Shown here piece by piece: positions 36,082 to 48,857 of a stretch of 64,000 nucleotides of DNA. A model generated the notes under the pieces. That model searched no databases and was not told the origin of the DNA. It worked only from the letters and a program-made list of their open reading frames with translations. A program made the translations under genes and the position numbers. Origin of the DNA: Cycas panzhihuaensis (taxonomy: Eukaryota > Cycadophyta); the NCBI GenBank assembly GCA_023213395.1, contig CM041465.1, positions 189,355,741 through 189,419,740 of the forward strand. The letters run 5' to 3'. The first letter of the stretch is position 1; each line of letters begins with the position of its first letter.

Positions 36082-37690
36082 TGCCATGTGAAGGATGTTG
36101 CCAAAAATTATATGTACAAATAGTAGATTATTTACCATCACATGCATGTTTATTATACCCATAGGAGGAGTTGATATGGTTCTTGGAATTTAATGGCTAC
36201 AAAATCTATATGGAATACTGTTACCAAGTATTGGACCTATTTCATGATTTTTTTACAAAATGGATGCAAATGCAAATTATAGGCTCTATCAACACCACTA
36301 AGCTAGTTGGTGACATTGCATCATATGGAGAAATTATTCAGGGAAAATCTTTCTCTATATATGATAACATACTACAAGATCATAATAGAGGATGTCTTGA
36401 TAGAAGTAGAAACCCTCATTGACTAATACAACAAAGCCTTTATGGAAACACCCCAAGGGTTATCCCTAAGTTATGGCTGTGAACATTACATCAAGTTAAC
36501 ATTGGGAGTAGGACCTATAAATATCTAACTATATTGGCATCTATATAATATCAAGAAAGAGATTAAAAGGACTGTGCAAAAGGTCTTACAACAATGGTAT
36601 ATTACTCCTAACTCAAGCCCCTTCACATTACCAGTTATATTAAGCTAGAAAAAAGATAGATCATATCATATATGTATGGACTATCGAGAACTCAATGAGG
36701 TCACCATAAAGAACAATTACCCAATTCCTAAGATAGATGATCTATTAGACAAAATATAGAGAGCTATGCATTTTTCAAATATTGATCTATATTTAAGATA
36801 TTATCAAATCTATATTAAGACATAAGATATATACAAAATAACCTTATACACCTATGAAGGGTTATTTAAAATGTCATACCATTTGGTTTAACCAATGATC
36901 TGACCATGTTCCAAAGCATAATAGACAAGGTACTTAAATCCTTCTTAGGTAAATTTTTATTAATCTTCTTTTATGACATTTTGATTTATAGTTTAATATG
37001 GGAAGATCATTGAGAGCACATCAAAGATGTGTTATATATGCTATAAGACAGCTAATTTCTTGCAAACAAAAGTAAATATATTTTTTACTAAATAGAGCTA
37101 GAGTGTCTTGGATATTTTATCACACAATAAAGTGTCAAAATGGACCTAGAAAATGGTCCAAGCTATCACAAAACAACCACCACCAAAAGATGTAGCTAGT
37201 ATAAGAAACATTTTAGGGGCCATTAGGTTCCTACAATGACTTTTTAAAGTATATGCCCATATAGCACCATCATTGATTAATCTAACAAAGAAGGATGTGA
37301 TTGCTTGGAGCCAACTAGCTAATGAGGTATTTCGAGGATTGAAGATTGCATTAGTTAGAATATAGATACTCACAACTTGAGATTTTAGTTACCCATTCAT
37401 CACAGAATATGATACATGAAGAGTAGGAATAGGGGTCGTACTCCTCTAAGACAATCAACCATTAGCATATAAAAGCTACAAATTGAATGCTAAAGAGAGG
37501 TTAAAGTTGATTTATGATAAGGAAATACTAGCAATTATGCATTCCATTCACCAAAGGTGTTAGTACTTACTTAAAAGAAAATTCATGGTCAAAATGGATC
37601 ACAATAGCCTCAAATATTTACTAAACTAAAAAATATCATTATATGAGTAATAGAAATGGGTAAGTAAGCTTTAAACATTTGATTTCAACA
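36082..37690 (+). pseudogene. Element I protease end, reverse transcriptase and RNase H (decayed)
   Basis: After K the protease C-terminal half resumes (near 36150-36200, with the ELIWFLEFNGY reading from GGADMVLGIQWL). RT follows at about 36560-37230: [31 protein letters not shown] near 36674-36730, then FSNIDL, and a decayed active site near 36965-36990. RNase H lies at 37380-37690 (ITEYDT, VGIGVVLLQDNQPLAYKS). In function it would copy and degrade element RNA. Stops and frame changes are present in each domain. Confidence 0.87.
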
Positions 37691-37699
37691 TTATTTAAA

Positions 37700-39165
37700 A
37701 AAAGAGAAAAGGAAATATCATTGTAGATATTGTACCTCAGATTCCTAAGGAGAGTGCTAAATAAGAGGATATATCCATATAAGTCATTTATGTGGTTACT
37801 CCAAATAGGATTGGAGAGTTGATTTATGAATAGTAGAATGATCCAAGTTCCTAAAAAGCATTGTAGAAGATCCATACCAAAGAGATATAAAAATATAAAC
37901 TCTAGGAAATTTTATTATACATAAAGGAAAAATATTTGTACCAATGACATCCTCATTTAATATTAAGATCCTCAATGAATCCTACTCTATTCCAATAAGA
38001 GGACACATAAGAATTGGCAAAACATATCGTTAAATATAAAGTACCTTTTTTGGAAAGGAATGAAAGTGACTATACATAAGTTTATCTTAGATTATGATAT
38101 TTGTTAAAGAAAGAAAAGCTAAAGTGTAAATAACCTCAGTTTACTCTAACCACTATATATACCAGAGTAGAAATGGGATGAAATCTTAATGGAATTCATA
38201 ATTGGGCTAACCAAATTAGAAGGTAAGGATGGAGTCTTCATTGTAGTTAATCATTTAATAAAATATACCTATTTCAGATGAATCTAGGCAACAATTAAAG
38301 CATGTCAAATTACTACAATTTTATTAAAGAGATTCATCACCTTTATGGATTCCTAAAAGTGATAGTCAATGGTCGTGATCCTAAATTCATAATCCACTTC
38401 TAGAATTATCAATGAGTATAACCTACCATCCCCACATGGATAGTTAAATGAAAGTAATAACTAAAAGTTTGGAGTGATACCTATGAAAGTATGTGTTTAA
38501 TAAATAACCACAATGGTACAAGTGGTTTCACTTAACTGATGCAGTGGTACACCACTACATACCATACCTTTACTAAATGATGCCATTCCAAGCATTATAT
38601 AACTTCGAACTACCATCCATCCTTATGTGGGACCTATTAGGTCCAATCAATTCAAGAATAACAAGAAAAAATGGAGGGATTATTGAAAATACTTAAAGAT
38701 AACCTAAATCTTGCCATGTATTAGAGGAAGTAACAAGTAGACCTATACATAACTAAGAGGTCCTTTATGATAGGAAATTGGGACTTCTTAAGACTCCAAT
38801 GTTATAAATAGGCCAAAATAAAATAATTTGGTAAATACAAATTATAATCTTGATTCTTTGTCCTATATTAGATTATAGACAAGGTGGGAGGAGTAACATA
38901 CTAACTCAACCTACCTCCAAATAATTACATCTGTAATGTCTTTCATGTCTTATGTCTTAAATAAAAGCTAGGATAGAGTATCACTCTATAAATAGATTTA
39001 CTAGTAGTTGATGAAGAAGGTACAAACTAAGAAGCTACTCTCTAAAGACATTCATGAGTATCTAATAAAATAGAAGACCCTAGATCATGAAGACATAACT
39101 TGGGAAACTAAGGAATAACATCACTAATATCCAAACCTACCCATGCTTTGAGGGTAAAACATGCT
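37700..39165 (+). pseudogene. Element I integrase and C-terminal tail (decayed)
   Basis: The core begins near 38165-38280 with WDEI.MEFIIGLTK and GVFIVV.HLIKYTYF-like reading. The second catalytic block lies at about 38340-38400 (HLYGFLKVIVNGRDPKF), and a MMPFQALY-like reading near 38577. The C-terminal VFHVLCLK reading (38935-38960) and a later HALRVKHAF segment (39145-39170) resemble a chromodomain-bearing gypsy end. The usual stops and frameshifts occur. Confidence 0.8.
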
Positions 39166-39167
39166 TT

Positions 39168-39180
39168 TAGGGGAAGGGAC
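39168..39180 (+). other. Polypurine tract of element I
   Basis: The sequence AGGGGAAGGGAC stands just before the start of the 3' LTR. Confidence 0.65.
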
Positions 39181-39185
39181 TTATA

Positions 39186-39714
39186 GAATTTTCATTACTA
39201 GAAACTAACCCTAAGAGAAATTAGGCTTACTTCTAGCATTTATCAAAGAAGTCTAGCTGACTTCCAGTGTTTATCCTAGATGATCTCATTATTCAATCCA
39301 TTCTAGTTGACTTCTATATTTTATTCTAGTTAACTTTAATAATATATTCTAGTTGACTTCTTAAGTTATATCTTGGTTGCTTGTTTATAGGGCTTTATTA
39401 CCTAGTTTATTGGCATCATTTTTGAAATTTTAAACTTGTTATAATCTCAGCCTTAAGAGTAACATTAGAAGGTTACCTTACCTTGAAAAGGGATCTAACA
39501 ATTAAATTTTTGGATCTATATCAAATGGTAACTCTTGTTAACATATTATTGGTATTATTTTACTTGAAATATTTAGTTTATTTAGTCCATACAAGTTGTG
39601 GATACTATATTATTTATGCCAGTGTTTGTTTAACTGATTAAAATCCTAGAAGATATATTTTGTGTTTGAAGATTCTTTGTGTTTGAGGTGTGGATTTCCA
39701 TGGGAATTTCCATA
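39186..39714 (+). repeat. 3' LTR of element I, with internal tandem repeats
   Basis: It matches 20029-20472 but is about 85 bp longer, because of imperfect tandem units containing TTCTAGTTGACTTCT at about 39298-39366. It ends AATTTCCATA, the CA end having become TA. Confidence 0.82.
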
Positions 39715-39759
39715 ATTTATTATAGAATGTGATACTTATTAGAGACAAAAATTAAAATA

Positions 39760-40880
39760 TATAAAAAACCCATAACTACTATAGTCTTTATGGATTTTAT
39801 AGTAAAATTATGAAGAAATATCAATGGATTTTATTACTAGAGCACCTATGTTTGAAAGAAAATATATGATATTTATAGTTATAAACTACCTCACCAAATA
39901 TTCTTAGTTTATTCTAATAAAATGTATGTATATTACACCAAATAGTATTGACCTATTCATGAAGAACTTTAATAAATTATATGGGATTCCCAAGAAAATC
40001 ATATCTGTTAAGGATCAAAAATTTACTAATAATTGTTAGAAGGAAATTTTTATATTAGTAGGAATGGAATTAGTAATAAGCACATTCTGTTATTTATAGA
40101 CAAATATATAGATAAAGGTCATTGACAAATGATTGAAAAAATATCTAAAATGCTACATCATAGAGGACTAGACCATATGGATAAAATAGATTCATATAAC
40201 AAAATATTGGGATAAGACCAACCACCATTCTATAATACAAGTGTCACCATTTATAGCCTTATATGACCATCCATCTTCATGAGTAATAGACTACTTATAA
40301 ATAGTAATAAGGGTATTGGCAATGTAAGAGCCAGTTCAACAAGTAGAATAGATCCTCAAGGAACTTGAAAATAATTATATATAACAAGAAATTAGATCAA
40401 GTATTAAGAATATTAGTGGTAAACCAAAAGAGAATATGAAATTAAAGACTGGGCATATTTAAGGTTATAACTTTATAAATAGGATTTACTATGATAATAA
40501 GATAAATTTAAACTAGCACCAAGATTTTACGGATCATACTAAATAAGGAGGAAGTGTGGGATGTTGCATAGCTCTCAACTTACCCCAATAAAGTAGGATT
40601 CACGATGCATTTAATATATCAAGTTGGAAGAAAAATATAGGTTCTTATGTTAAAACCACTACATAACTATCTATTATAAGTGAAGAATAGAAGGTAATTA
40701 GTGAACTAAATATACGTGAGGCATGAAAAAAGGTACTCAAGTCCAAGATAGTGACTAAATATCTTATCGAATAAAAGGGATCACTAAAAGAGGATGCCAT
40801 ATAGGAGTATAAAATATTCACTAGTCAACATCTTGAATATTGTGAACAAAGCTCTATCTCAATAGAGGAGGGCTTATAAC
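39760..40880 (+). pseudogene. Fragment J: orphan gypsy integrase
   Basis: The plus strand reads MDFITRAPMFERKYMIFIV at about 39820-39880, the integrase core entry. NKLYGIPKKIISVKDQKF follows near 39970-40025 and VSPFIALY near 40240. The C-terminal part has SRIHDAFNISSWKKNIG at about 40595-40650, then a chromodomain-like tail to about 40870 (with YLIE and KEDAI readings). This is a different copy from I, whose own integrase lies just to the left. No RT or gag of J is present in the window. A purine run at 40862-40872 (AGAGGAGGGCT) may be its polypurine tract. Confidence 0.8.
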
Positions 40881-42330
40881 ATGACATAACTAACTTACAA
40901 AGTGGATAAGAAATGCATGTAGATATAATAAGCCCAAGAGGACATCCTTTTAGATTTTGATTCATTGTTTTACTTAAGGCTAGATCCCTCAAGAGTGGTT
41001 GGACTTATTTTTTTCCTTTTCTTCTTATATCTCCATTAATTTTTTTATTTATAGATTCATCTCTTACTTATCATTTTTTTAATTTAAAATTTGGGTTTAA
41101 TTATATTTGTTTCTTTTAGCTAATCTATATAACATCTCTCTAAGACCATTATATCATAAACTAAAATGCTTAATGAAACACACTTTAAATCCTTAACTAG
41201 GAAGTATAGAGGGAAAGATCAACACCCAATGGTGAGAGAAAGGGGTTTAAAAGCTTAAGAGGTGTAAGGATTACAGACTATACATGGCAACTTTTAACTA
41301 TCATTTTATTAATAGTCTTTTACTTAATAGCTAGAGAATAATTTTGAACTATAAAAACATCAAAAAAATGTAAGTAGATTCATTGAATTATATGAATATT
41401 AGGAATAAGCTTTTTTCTAAATTTAATAGGTTCAAATCTCTAGATCTTGATTAGAAGGTAGGTTACAAAAGTTTTTAGAGGTTAACCTATGATGGAATAA
41501 AATGCAACTCACATGTAGTTAAAATAGGCACAAATTATTATGACCTAATTACCTACAAGGGTGTGTGGGTAGGTAGATGCCTCACTTGCAATATACTTAA
41601 CTAGTCTTGGAGGCTTTATATCTGAGCCTAAGAGTTAAGCCTTATACCCAAATGGATTAGAAACTAATGAATATAATAAATAAATTAGTTGATTATTATT
41701 GTATGGAAATATTTTTTTAGAAATCCATAAGCCCTAATTTGAATCGCACATTGAATATTATGGGTCTTGGGTTGATTTAGGGTAATTTATATTCCTATGA
41801 TTATTAGTGATTCTATAAATAGAATATTAGAGTTTTTCTTGGTATATGTTATCCTAATGATTGATATTAGCACATCTATTGTAATATTGGGGAGTGTTTT
41901 TCTAATATGCTTATATGATCTATGGTGTTACAATAGGATTTAGTCATCTTTAATGCTAATAAGGTGAGTTTATCTACCCCTTAATTTAGTTAGGATGGTT
42001 TTAAGGGAGAGCTCAACAAGGAATATCCTAGACAAGTACATATTGAGACTCATTATTAGACATCAAGTCTTGGACAAGTTGGTTATATTGAGTGATTAAT
42101 ACTACCAACTTCATTAGTGAAGATGAAGTAGGTTGGTTAAACAAAATGACCTAGTGAGTAGGTTGACATATGAATGGGAAAGGTAGGCCACCACCTAAAA
42201 TACCATTGCTATGATGATCATTAAGTTTAAAAGCCTAAATAGTAGTGGCCTTCATACCATTTATAAGGCTTGAATGGAAATATATATATCCATACTATTA
42301 AGCCATTTGTTTGACTTTAGAATATATGTA
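40881..42330. other. Unassigned stretch; possible J LTR
   Basis: If the purine run ending at 40872 is the J polypurine tract, a 3' LTR should begin at about 40873 (TATAACATGAC, from TG). A TATA-like CTATAAATAG lies at about 41814. No second copy is in the window to confirm it. No coding domain is recognised from 41000 to 42330. Confidence 0.3.
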
Positions 42331-42399
42331 TTGGTTTTAGGAAAAGAGTTTCAAATGGACTGCATTACTAAGACTACTAAGGAAAAGTTATTTAATATT

Positions 42400-42819
42400 C
42401 ATGTTCCTAAGAAGGAAAGTAAAATTCTCCATAAGTTCCTTTTTTTTTTCCTTATTTCTCTATTTAATATATCGGGTGATGGTTTCTTTCATTACTATTT
42501 ATATGAAAAAAATATATTAAGGCCATTATCTTCCTCCTTGGGAAGTATAAATTATTTTAGAAATCGTTCAAACAACTCGTTTATGTCATTGGTAGAATGA
42601 GTAGATAACTTATCATATAATCGTATACTAGCCTTATCCAAGATAGTGTGGAGGAATAATTAAATTTGAATAATATCATAATAGGTTTATGCAATAATGA
42701 GAAAAGCATCAATATGCTTCTTAGGATCTTTACCAAGTCTTACATAAAACTTGGGCAAGTCTAAGGGGATGTATATAATATCTACTATAGATATTAGAAT
42801 AACTAGGGGAGAAGTCCTT
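42400..42819 (-). pseudogene. Element L gag, central part (decayed)
   Basis: The minus strand reads IPLDLPKFYVRLGKDPKKHI near 42780-42720, then NDINELFERFLK near 42560-42530. This is the pattern of the plant retrotransposon gag family (Retrotrans_gag: DPxxHI..F, a Leu-rich middle and SxxxLxxxF). It is cut at 42819 by element D. The upstream end continues at 57123-57335. The plus-strand open frame 42274-42600 is the antisense of this gag. Family placement within gypsy is uncertain. Confidence 0.65.
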
Positions 42820-43190
42820 TGTTATGATCCACCTCACAAATATCACAACAAGTTGATAACAAGAGAGCACAAATGGAACTTTTATTAATATAGCAATATA
42901 AATTACATCTAGATCATAGGAGAGCTCAATGGATACCAAAAATGACATATGATAGTAAAATCTTTATAAGAGGAAATGGTCATATAAGTCATTACTTTAC
43001 AAATGTGAGGCATTAAATAGTCAAAAGTGATCATTAACTCCTAACATCCTATTAGTAGTCCATGTTTCCTTTGATCCCATTAGTAGATATATGCAGCCCG
43101 TGCATACTTATCAATGATTGTCCTTAACCCATACCACCATAATCGTATGGATAGTTACTCATGTGTTACACCTTAGAGGGTTACGCAACA
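42820..43190 (-). repeat. 3' LTR of element D
   Basis: On the plus strand it starts TGTTATGATCCACC and ends TTACGCAACA. It aligns with 56751-57122. The polypurine tract AAAGGGGGGGACT (minus, 43191-43203) follows. Confidence 0.93.
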
Positions 43191-43594
43191 AGTCCCCCCC
43201 TTTGAGATGATGAGTCCTCAAAGCACAGAAGATGAAAATGTTATTTGATGAAGTTGTTAGATTCCCATATGGCTTCCTAAGGTGTATAGACAACCCACTG
43301 CACTAGGTACTCAGAAATGGTTCTATTCCTAAGATAGTGGTGTCAAGTTTTTAGAATTTATATTAGAGGAGCTGTAAGGATTTCTTCTTCTTAAAGAGCA
43401 GGAAGGGTTGTTTAAGGTGTGATGGACTTCCCCATATGTTTTTTTAGGCAAGATACATGGAAGACAGTATGGATCTTTGTCTCAAGGGGAAAGGGTAAGG
43501 TCATAGGCAGTTGTACCAATTCATTGAGTAATTCTATAGAGACCATAATATCAAGGACTTAACTTGTGCTTCTCATTATAATGGAGAGATTGTT
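43191..43594 (-). pseudogene. Element D integrase tail (3' part)
   Basis: After the polypurine tract the minus strand shows the same chromodomain-like ending as F2: a weak YLVQW...EAIWES-type reading near 43320-43230. The usual HVFHVS-type upstream block lies near 43440-43400. C interrupts at 43595. Confidence 0.7.
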
Positions 43595-43599
43595 GCTTG

Positions 43600-43905
43600 T
43601 GTTAGGTGAAGGATCTAGTTGCCATAATCTACTACACTAAAGCAATGACATATAATAAGAGAAAAATAGAGAGAATAAGATTGAAAGAGAAAATGATAGG
43701 TGAGAATTATGACTCTACCTTACACATTTAGCCTTATATATAGGAGGATGTATATTAGGGTTCCTAAAGGAGTTTCCTGCTTAATGGCATGATCCTAAAA
43801 TTATACTTAAATATAAATGAAATTACATTTAAATATGTGACTTAGCTAACCTAAAGTCACCTTCATATTATTAATCGAATGACCTTGATGTATTAACATC
43901 CATTA
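43600..43905 (-). repeat. 3' LTR of element C
   Basis: It starts TGTTAGGTGAAGG and ends AACATCCATTA. A polypurine tract (CTAAGGGGGGAT on the minus strand, 43906-43917) follows. Confidence 0.94.
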
Positions 43906-44399
43906 ATCCCCCCTTAGTGATAAAAGGTCATTATGATAAAATCTATTCTATGAGGTCCTTATTTGAGCCTCATTATTACATTGACACTTTTATGGGAAAA
44001 CTATCATGGGAAATAAAACCCATGAACTTTCTAAGATCTATAACCCCTTAAATTGAACTGGTTAAGGTGGATCTTAATATACCCTAATAGCCAAGTAACT
44101 TAAATGTGCATCTTAATATACTGAGTCTCCATATACCATTTGGTTATCTCCCATGCCCTTTTAGTTTTTCATAGGTTCTAATTTTCCAAGAATAGTACAA
44201 TCCTTATCCTTCCGTGCTTACAAGGGCTTTTCACAAATAGGATAGAGTAGAGACTTACTCTTATTCTTTGACACTCACAAGGGATTTTCATGAATGGAAT
44301 AGAGTATGATGATCCTATTATCATCTCCTCCAATCAGTTAAAGATAGAGGCTTGAAGGCCGATCTGCCTATGGAACTGTTCAAACTTCACCCTTTGTAG

Positions 44400-45860
44400 T
44401 AGTTTGGTAAAGATATCAACCACTTAATCTGCTATGGGATAGTACTCGAGTTGAATTATGTCATCGTAAACTAGTTCTTGAATCATGTGGAATTTTGTAC
44501 TTATATGTTTAATATGATCATAAAATATAGGATTTTTTACCACGTGGATTACTAATTGATTATCTACACAAAGTCTAATAATACTCATTTAGGTAATATT
44601 CAATGTTTCTAATAATTTTCTAAGCCATATCACCTTCTTATTAGTCTCAGAAGTAGTAATGTATTCAACTTTGATAGTTAAATTAGTAACTATCTTCTAC
44701 TGTCTAGATCTCTACGATATTGGTGCTATTCTAAGATATGTTACGTACTTGGATATGGATCTCCTTATGTCTTTATTTCTAACAAAGTCCAAGTCTATGT
44801 ATGCATATAATTTGCACTCTGAATTAGGTTTATACAATAGGCCATATTTGTTGGTTATCTTAAGGTACCTCAACACTCACACTACTGCTTTCCAAGTGAT
44901 TCTACTTAGGATTTATCATGTAACAAGCAAGAATGCTAATAGAGTGTATAATATTAAGTCTTATATTAATGGTATAGATGAGACTACATACAAGTTGTTT
45001 GTAAAGTGTTATGTTTGCCTCTTGATCATTGTCATCAGTTATTAATTTAACATTGGATTCCATTGGAGTGGCTATAGTTTAAGCATCATCCAACTGAAAC
45101 TTTATTAGAAGATCATTGATATACTTTTCCTAAGAAAGAAATATTTTACCATCTTTATGATTGGCATCAATCCCCAAGTAGTATTTCATCAACCCAAGGT
45201 CAGATAGTTTAAACGTTTTAGCTAAGTCCTTCTTTAGCTAGTTGATTACCTATTTATTGTTCCCCATTATAAGCATATCATCTACAAAGATTAAGAGATA
45301 AGTGACTTTATGCTTTTGGCATTTGATAAATAGTGTTGTATCAATATCCTCATAGTCACAAACCTTATATCCAACTTGTCTTATTCTTTCTAACAACTTA
45401 GCGAACCAAGCATGAGGGGCTTGTTTAAAGCCATATAAGGACTTTTGGAGCCTACACACCTTATGCTCTAGACTAACAATCTCAAATCCTTTAGGCTGAG
45501 TCATATAGACTTCTTCTTTAAGATCACCATTAAGAAATGTAATTTTTACACTAAGCTAGTGAATATTTCAGCCCTGTTGAGCTGCCAAAGACTTAAAAGT
45601 TTTAATTATGGGCCACTTGGTGTAAAGAATTTAATGTAATCAATGCCTTCTTTTTATGTGAATCCCTTTGCTACTAACCTCACCTTATATTTTTCAAGGG
45701 TTCCATTAACTCTATATTTATTTTTGTACACCTATTTATTTCAAACTACCTTTCTTCCAAGTGGTAGGTCGACGAGATCCCATATACTATTTTTTATAAT
45801 AGATTGATACTCTTCATTCATGGCATCCCTCCAAGCTGTATGTTTCATAGCTTCTTAGTA
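44400..45860 (-). pseudogene. Element C reverse transcriptase and RNase H (decayed)
   Basis: The RT entry is at about 45840-45700 (NSIWDLVDLP, KYRVNGTLEKYKVRLVAKGF). The open stretch 45250-45504 carries VCRLQKSLYGFKQAPHAWF and the active-site block LIFVDDMLIMGN; its two Asp are present, with FVDD in place of YVDD. The connection domain and RNase H continue at 45240-44450. A 128-codon plus-strand open frame at 44659-45045 is their antisense. The enzyme as a whole is broken by stops and frame changes. Confidence 0.88.
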
Positions 45861-46379
45861 TGAGAGGTACTCTTCATTGAGAGCAAGATGCAGTTCTGTT
45901 AATTTTAAGTCAATGAAAAGTGATATTTATATCTTGGCTCTATAAGAACTTCGAGTATCAATTTTGCCCACCCTATCAAGTTATATATCTTTATTTAGTT
46001 GGCAGGCTTCATAAGAACCTCGAGTTGGGAATGAGATCTTCATTTGTCCAATTACATGGCTTTTGTTTAGATCCTACAAATTATCATTTTATATATTTAT
46101 TAATGAGGATGTTGATGCATTTGGGGAGTATAGTCCATCTGCCATTACTTTACCTTTGTTAACTCTGTTATTCTCGAATGGTGGTGTTTAATATATACTC
46201 ATTAGTTTAGAGTCATAACTACTATCCTTTATGTCTCTATTATCATATTCTAATAGTTTGAGTAATTCTAAAGTATCTCCCCCCACCAAAGTTTTGAATT
46301 TGTACATCATATTGAGTAGCGTCATAATAATGGTAGTTTGGTATTTTGAAGTCTAATTATAATAATTGATCTTTTGTTT

Positions 46380-47700
46380 TAGTAAACACCATGTCTCTAG
46401 TGATGATAATCTTCTACTATGAAGGTATAAAGACCTTATGCCTTTTTTTGTCCATAGGGTATCCAACAAGGATGTCTTTAAGTTCTCTCATCTAGAATTT
46501 ATTTCTATCTCCATCCAGTATATGGGTATAATATGTTGAGCTAAATATTTTAAAGTGATAGGTATTGGGGGCCTATCTAGTCCACTTTTCATTAGGAGAA
46601 GTTCCTCCTTTAGATAGGCTAACAGTATTCATATAATAAACAACTATCCAAATTACTTCTACCTATAGGTAAACAAGTATATTTTTATAAACTAAGTTAG
46701 CTCAATCTATATTCATAGTAGACCTATTTATGTACTTAACAACTCTATTCTATTTAGGGGTGCCTACTATTATAATATGATGCTTGATGTCATTATCTTG
46801 TAGATATGTTTTAAACTTAGTAGAGGTATATTCTCCACCATTATTTATTCAGAGACACTTAATCTAATAATATGACTCATTTTCAGTACAAGCTTTAAAA
46901 GCTTTAAAGACACCAAATGCCTCATCTTTCCTAGTTAGGAAAGCCACCCACACTTTCTTGGTAAAATCATTAATGAAGGATATGTAATATAATTTCTTCT
47001 TCAATGATGGAATAGGTATTAGTCTACATAGATATGAGTGTTCTGATTGAAGAGGATGACTTAATTTCCACTAATTATTAGTAAAGGGTTGTCTATGAGA
47101 TTTAGCTATGATATAGGCTTCACATTTAAAGAGCTTATAGGAGAAATTAGGAAGACTTGGAAGGGTGTGATGAAGATCTCTAAGTCAATTGATATGAACA
47201 TAGCCCATGTGAACATACTAAAGAACTTCTAGGGATAATTTAGTGTATGTCAAAGTGGTATTGAAAGCATAGTCTTCATCAACACAAGGGCTTTGAGCAT
47301 AGTTGGTTTAAAAGATGGGGAGCCATTCAATCTAAATAATTTACCAATAAGCACTCTAGTCAAGACCACTTGATTTGTTGGAGGGTTAATGACCTAGAGA
47401 GTTTGGTCATTTGCGATAACACTAAAATCAAATCCATGAGAGACAAGAGTGGATAAAGAGAGTAGGTTTTATTTTAGATTAGGAATATACAAGATATCAA
47501 GTAATGTAAAATCTCTCAAGCCTGAGAATTTTAGGCGTATATTTCCAATACCTTCAATTGATTATTGGGATTTATCAGCCATGTGAATGACACCATATAC
47601 ATTGAAATCAAAAGTTTGATATAGATCCTAATTGTAGGTCATATGTTATATCACTCTTGTATCCATGATCTATGAGGAGGTGTTTGAAATTATGTTATTT
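46380..47700 (-). pseudogene. Element C protease, pre-integrase and integrase (decayed)
   Basis: The protease block near 47670-47590 has DTRVI*HMT from DSGAS.HM. A following VYGVIHMADKS/IEGIGNI region is the usual post-protease strand. The pre-integrase HGFDF and the GKLFRL readings lie near 47440-47300. The integrase core has FINDFTKKVWVAF near 46990-46950 and NNGGEYTS near 46850-46830. The C-terminal end has DILVGYPMDKKRHKVF near 46490-46440. Stops lie in most segments. Confidence 0.85.
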
Positions 47701-47759
47701 GTAACTCTAAGAGGGGTTTGCATTAGTGATTCAAGTTCATAAGTGGCATAGCTACAATG

Positions 47760-48857
47760 AGCTTCAAAATACCTCTTAGTTTAATCAAAGATTCTTCCCT
47801 TAAGTCTTTAAATATGTGCTTGAGAAAAACCTATACCACCAAATTGTTCTTCACATGTTTCATCAACATTATGAGCCTTGTATTTCTATTGAAATTTAGG
47901 CAACTTGTAGGTAGGTATACGATAGTCCTTTGTAAGGCATCCTCTCTTATTACACCTTTTGCACACAATAATCTAATCTCCAGTCCCTGAAGTACTAGTT
48001 TAGACTGACTGGCTTATATTAAAAGGTAGTGCTTGGCCTTAAGACTATGTAGTCTAATATTATTAAGAGTTCTATTGACCTTATGGTCAATTTCCTCTAC
48101 CTTGTCCTCTACCCCTTCCTCAATTATTTTCTCTACTATGAGAGGGACCATGTTTCTTTGAGAATCATACTTCTTCTTCCATATTAAAAGTTGCATCTAG
48201 AAGAAGATCTGAAGTTGTAAAATTAGTATCAAAGGTCTTATCAAATTCTATAAACTTCTTTACAAGAGCTTCAAAGTTAAGTGTCTTCAACATTCGACTT
48301 GATTAAATACTCCCAAGTAAGTTCTTATAATTAGGTATATGTAGATAGGATTGTATGAGGAATACCCATGTAATATATTAGGTCTTAAAATACTTGTCTA
48401 CTACTTGTTGGATTAGTTAAAGTAGGTTGATTGTTTCATATGCATGTCCCTTCTCCATCTTCATCTTATTCATCTTTAAGACTAGATAAACAAATTCAAA
48501 ATCAAACTTTGCATCGAAATTCTTTTTAAGAACCTCGAGGAATTTCTAGGTTATATCATATTATTCTTCATCAATTTGATTATGCAAGGAGTGATCAATC
48601 ATCAATAGAATACCTACACAAATATTTTCATCATCTATCTCATATTGTGGTTTAGTTGTAGGATCTACTGGAGTTACAAGTGTCATTACTCTATAGGCAT
48701 GTGTCATTGTTGTCATAGGGATGATAGGTGTAAGCTATAAATAGGCTCTTTAAAGGCCTTCATACTTAGCAGTATTCTTGACTCCAATATACCATAGATC
48801 CTAATTGTCTTTCCTTTTTAAGATACAATTTATATTCTACTTAAATTGAGAAGACAT
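47760..48857 (-). pseudogene. Element C gag (decayed)
   Basis: The ATG at 48857 (minus) opens MSSQF and a UBN2-type gag follows. A charged open stretch (48014-48196) follows the core. The zinc knuckle near 47970-47925 reads CKRCNKRGCLTKDY: the first two Cys are kept, the His became Cys and the last Cys became Tyr. Frame breaks are frequent. Confidence 0.82.

Larger units (their letters stand above)
20029..39714 (+). mobile_element. Element I: gypsy LTR retrotransposon, split by K
   Basis: LTRs lie at 20029-20472 and 39186-39714. The left LTR is followed by a primer site (20475), gag and the start of protease. The right LTR is preceded by integrase, a chromodomain-like tail and a polypurine tract at 39168-39180. 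Removing K with its GACTA duplication joins protease to protease in mid-domain, which confirms one host element. Without K and F1 it is about 5.5 kb. No target duplication is evident at the outer ends (AAGGCA against ATTTAT), so the ends may have been altered by recombination. The genes are full of stops. Confidence 0.85.

Noticed and set aside
15610-40880. Endogenous pararetrovirus
   Set aside because: Integrase, LTRs and target duplications are present; no movement-protein or coat motif was seen.
42274-42600. 108-codon open frame on the plus strand
   Set aside because: Antisense to the L gag remnant, which has the family pattern on the minus strand.
44659-45045. 128-codon open frame on the plus strand
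   Set aside because: Antisense to the RNase H/RT part of element C; no own motif.
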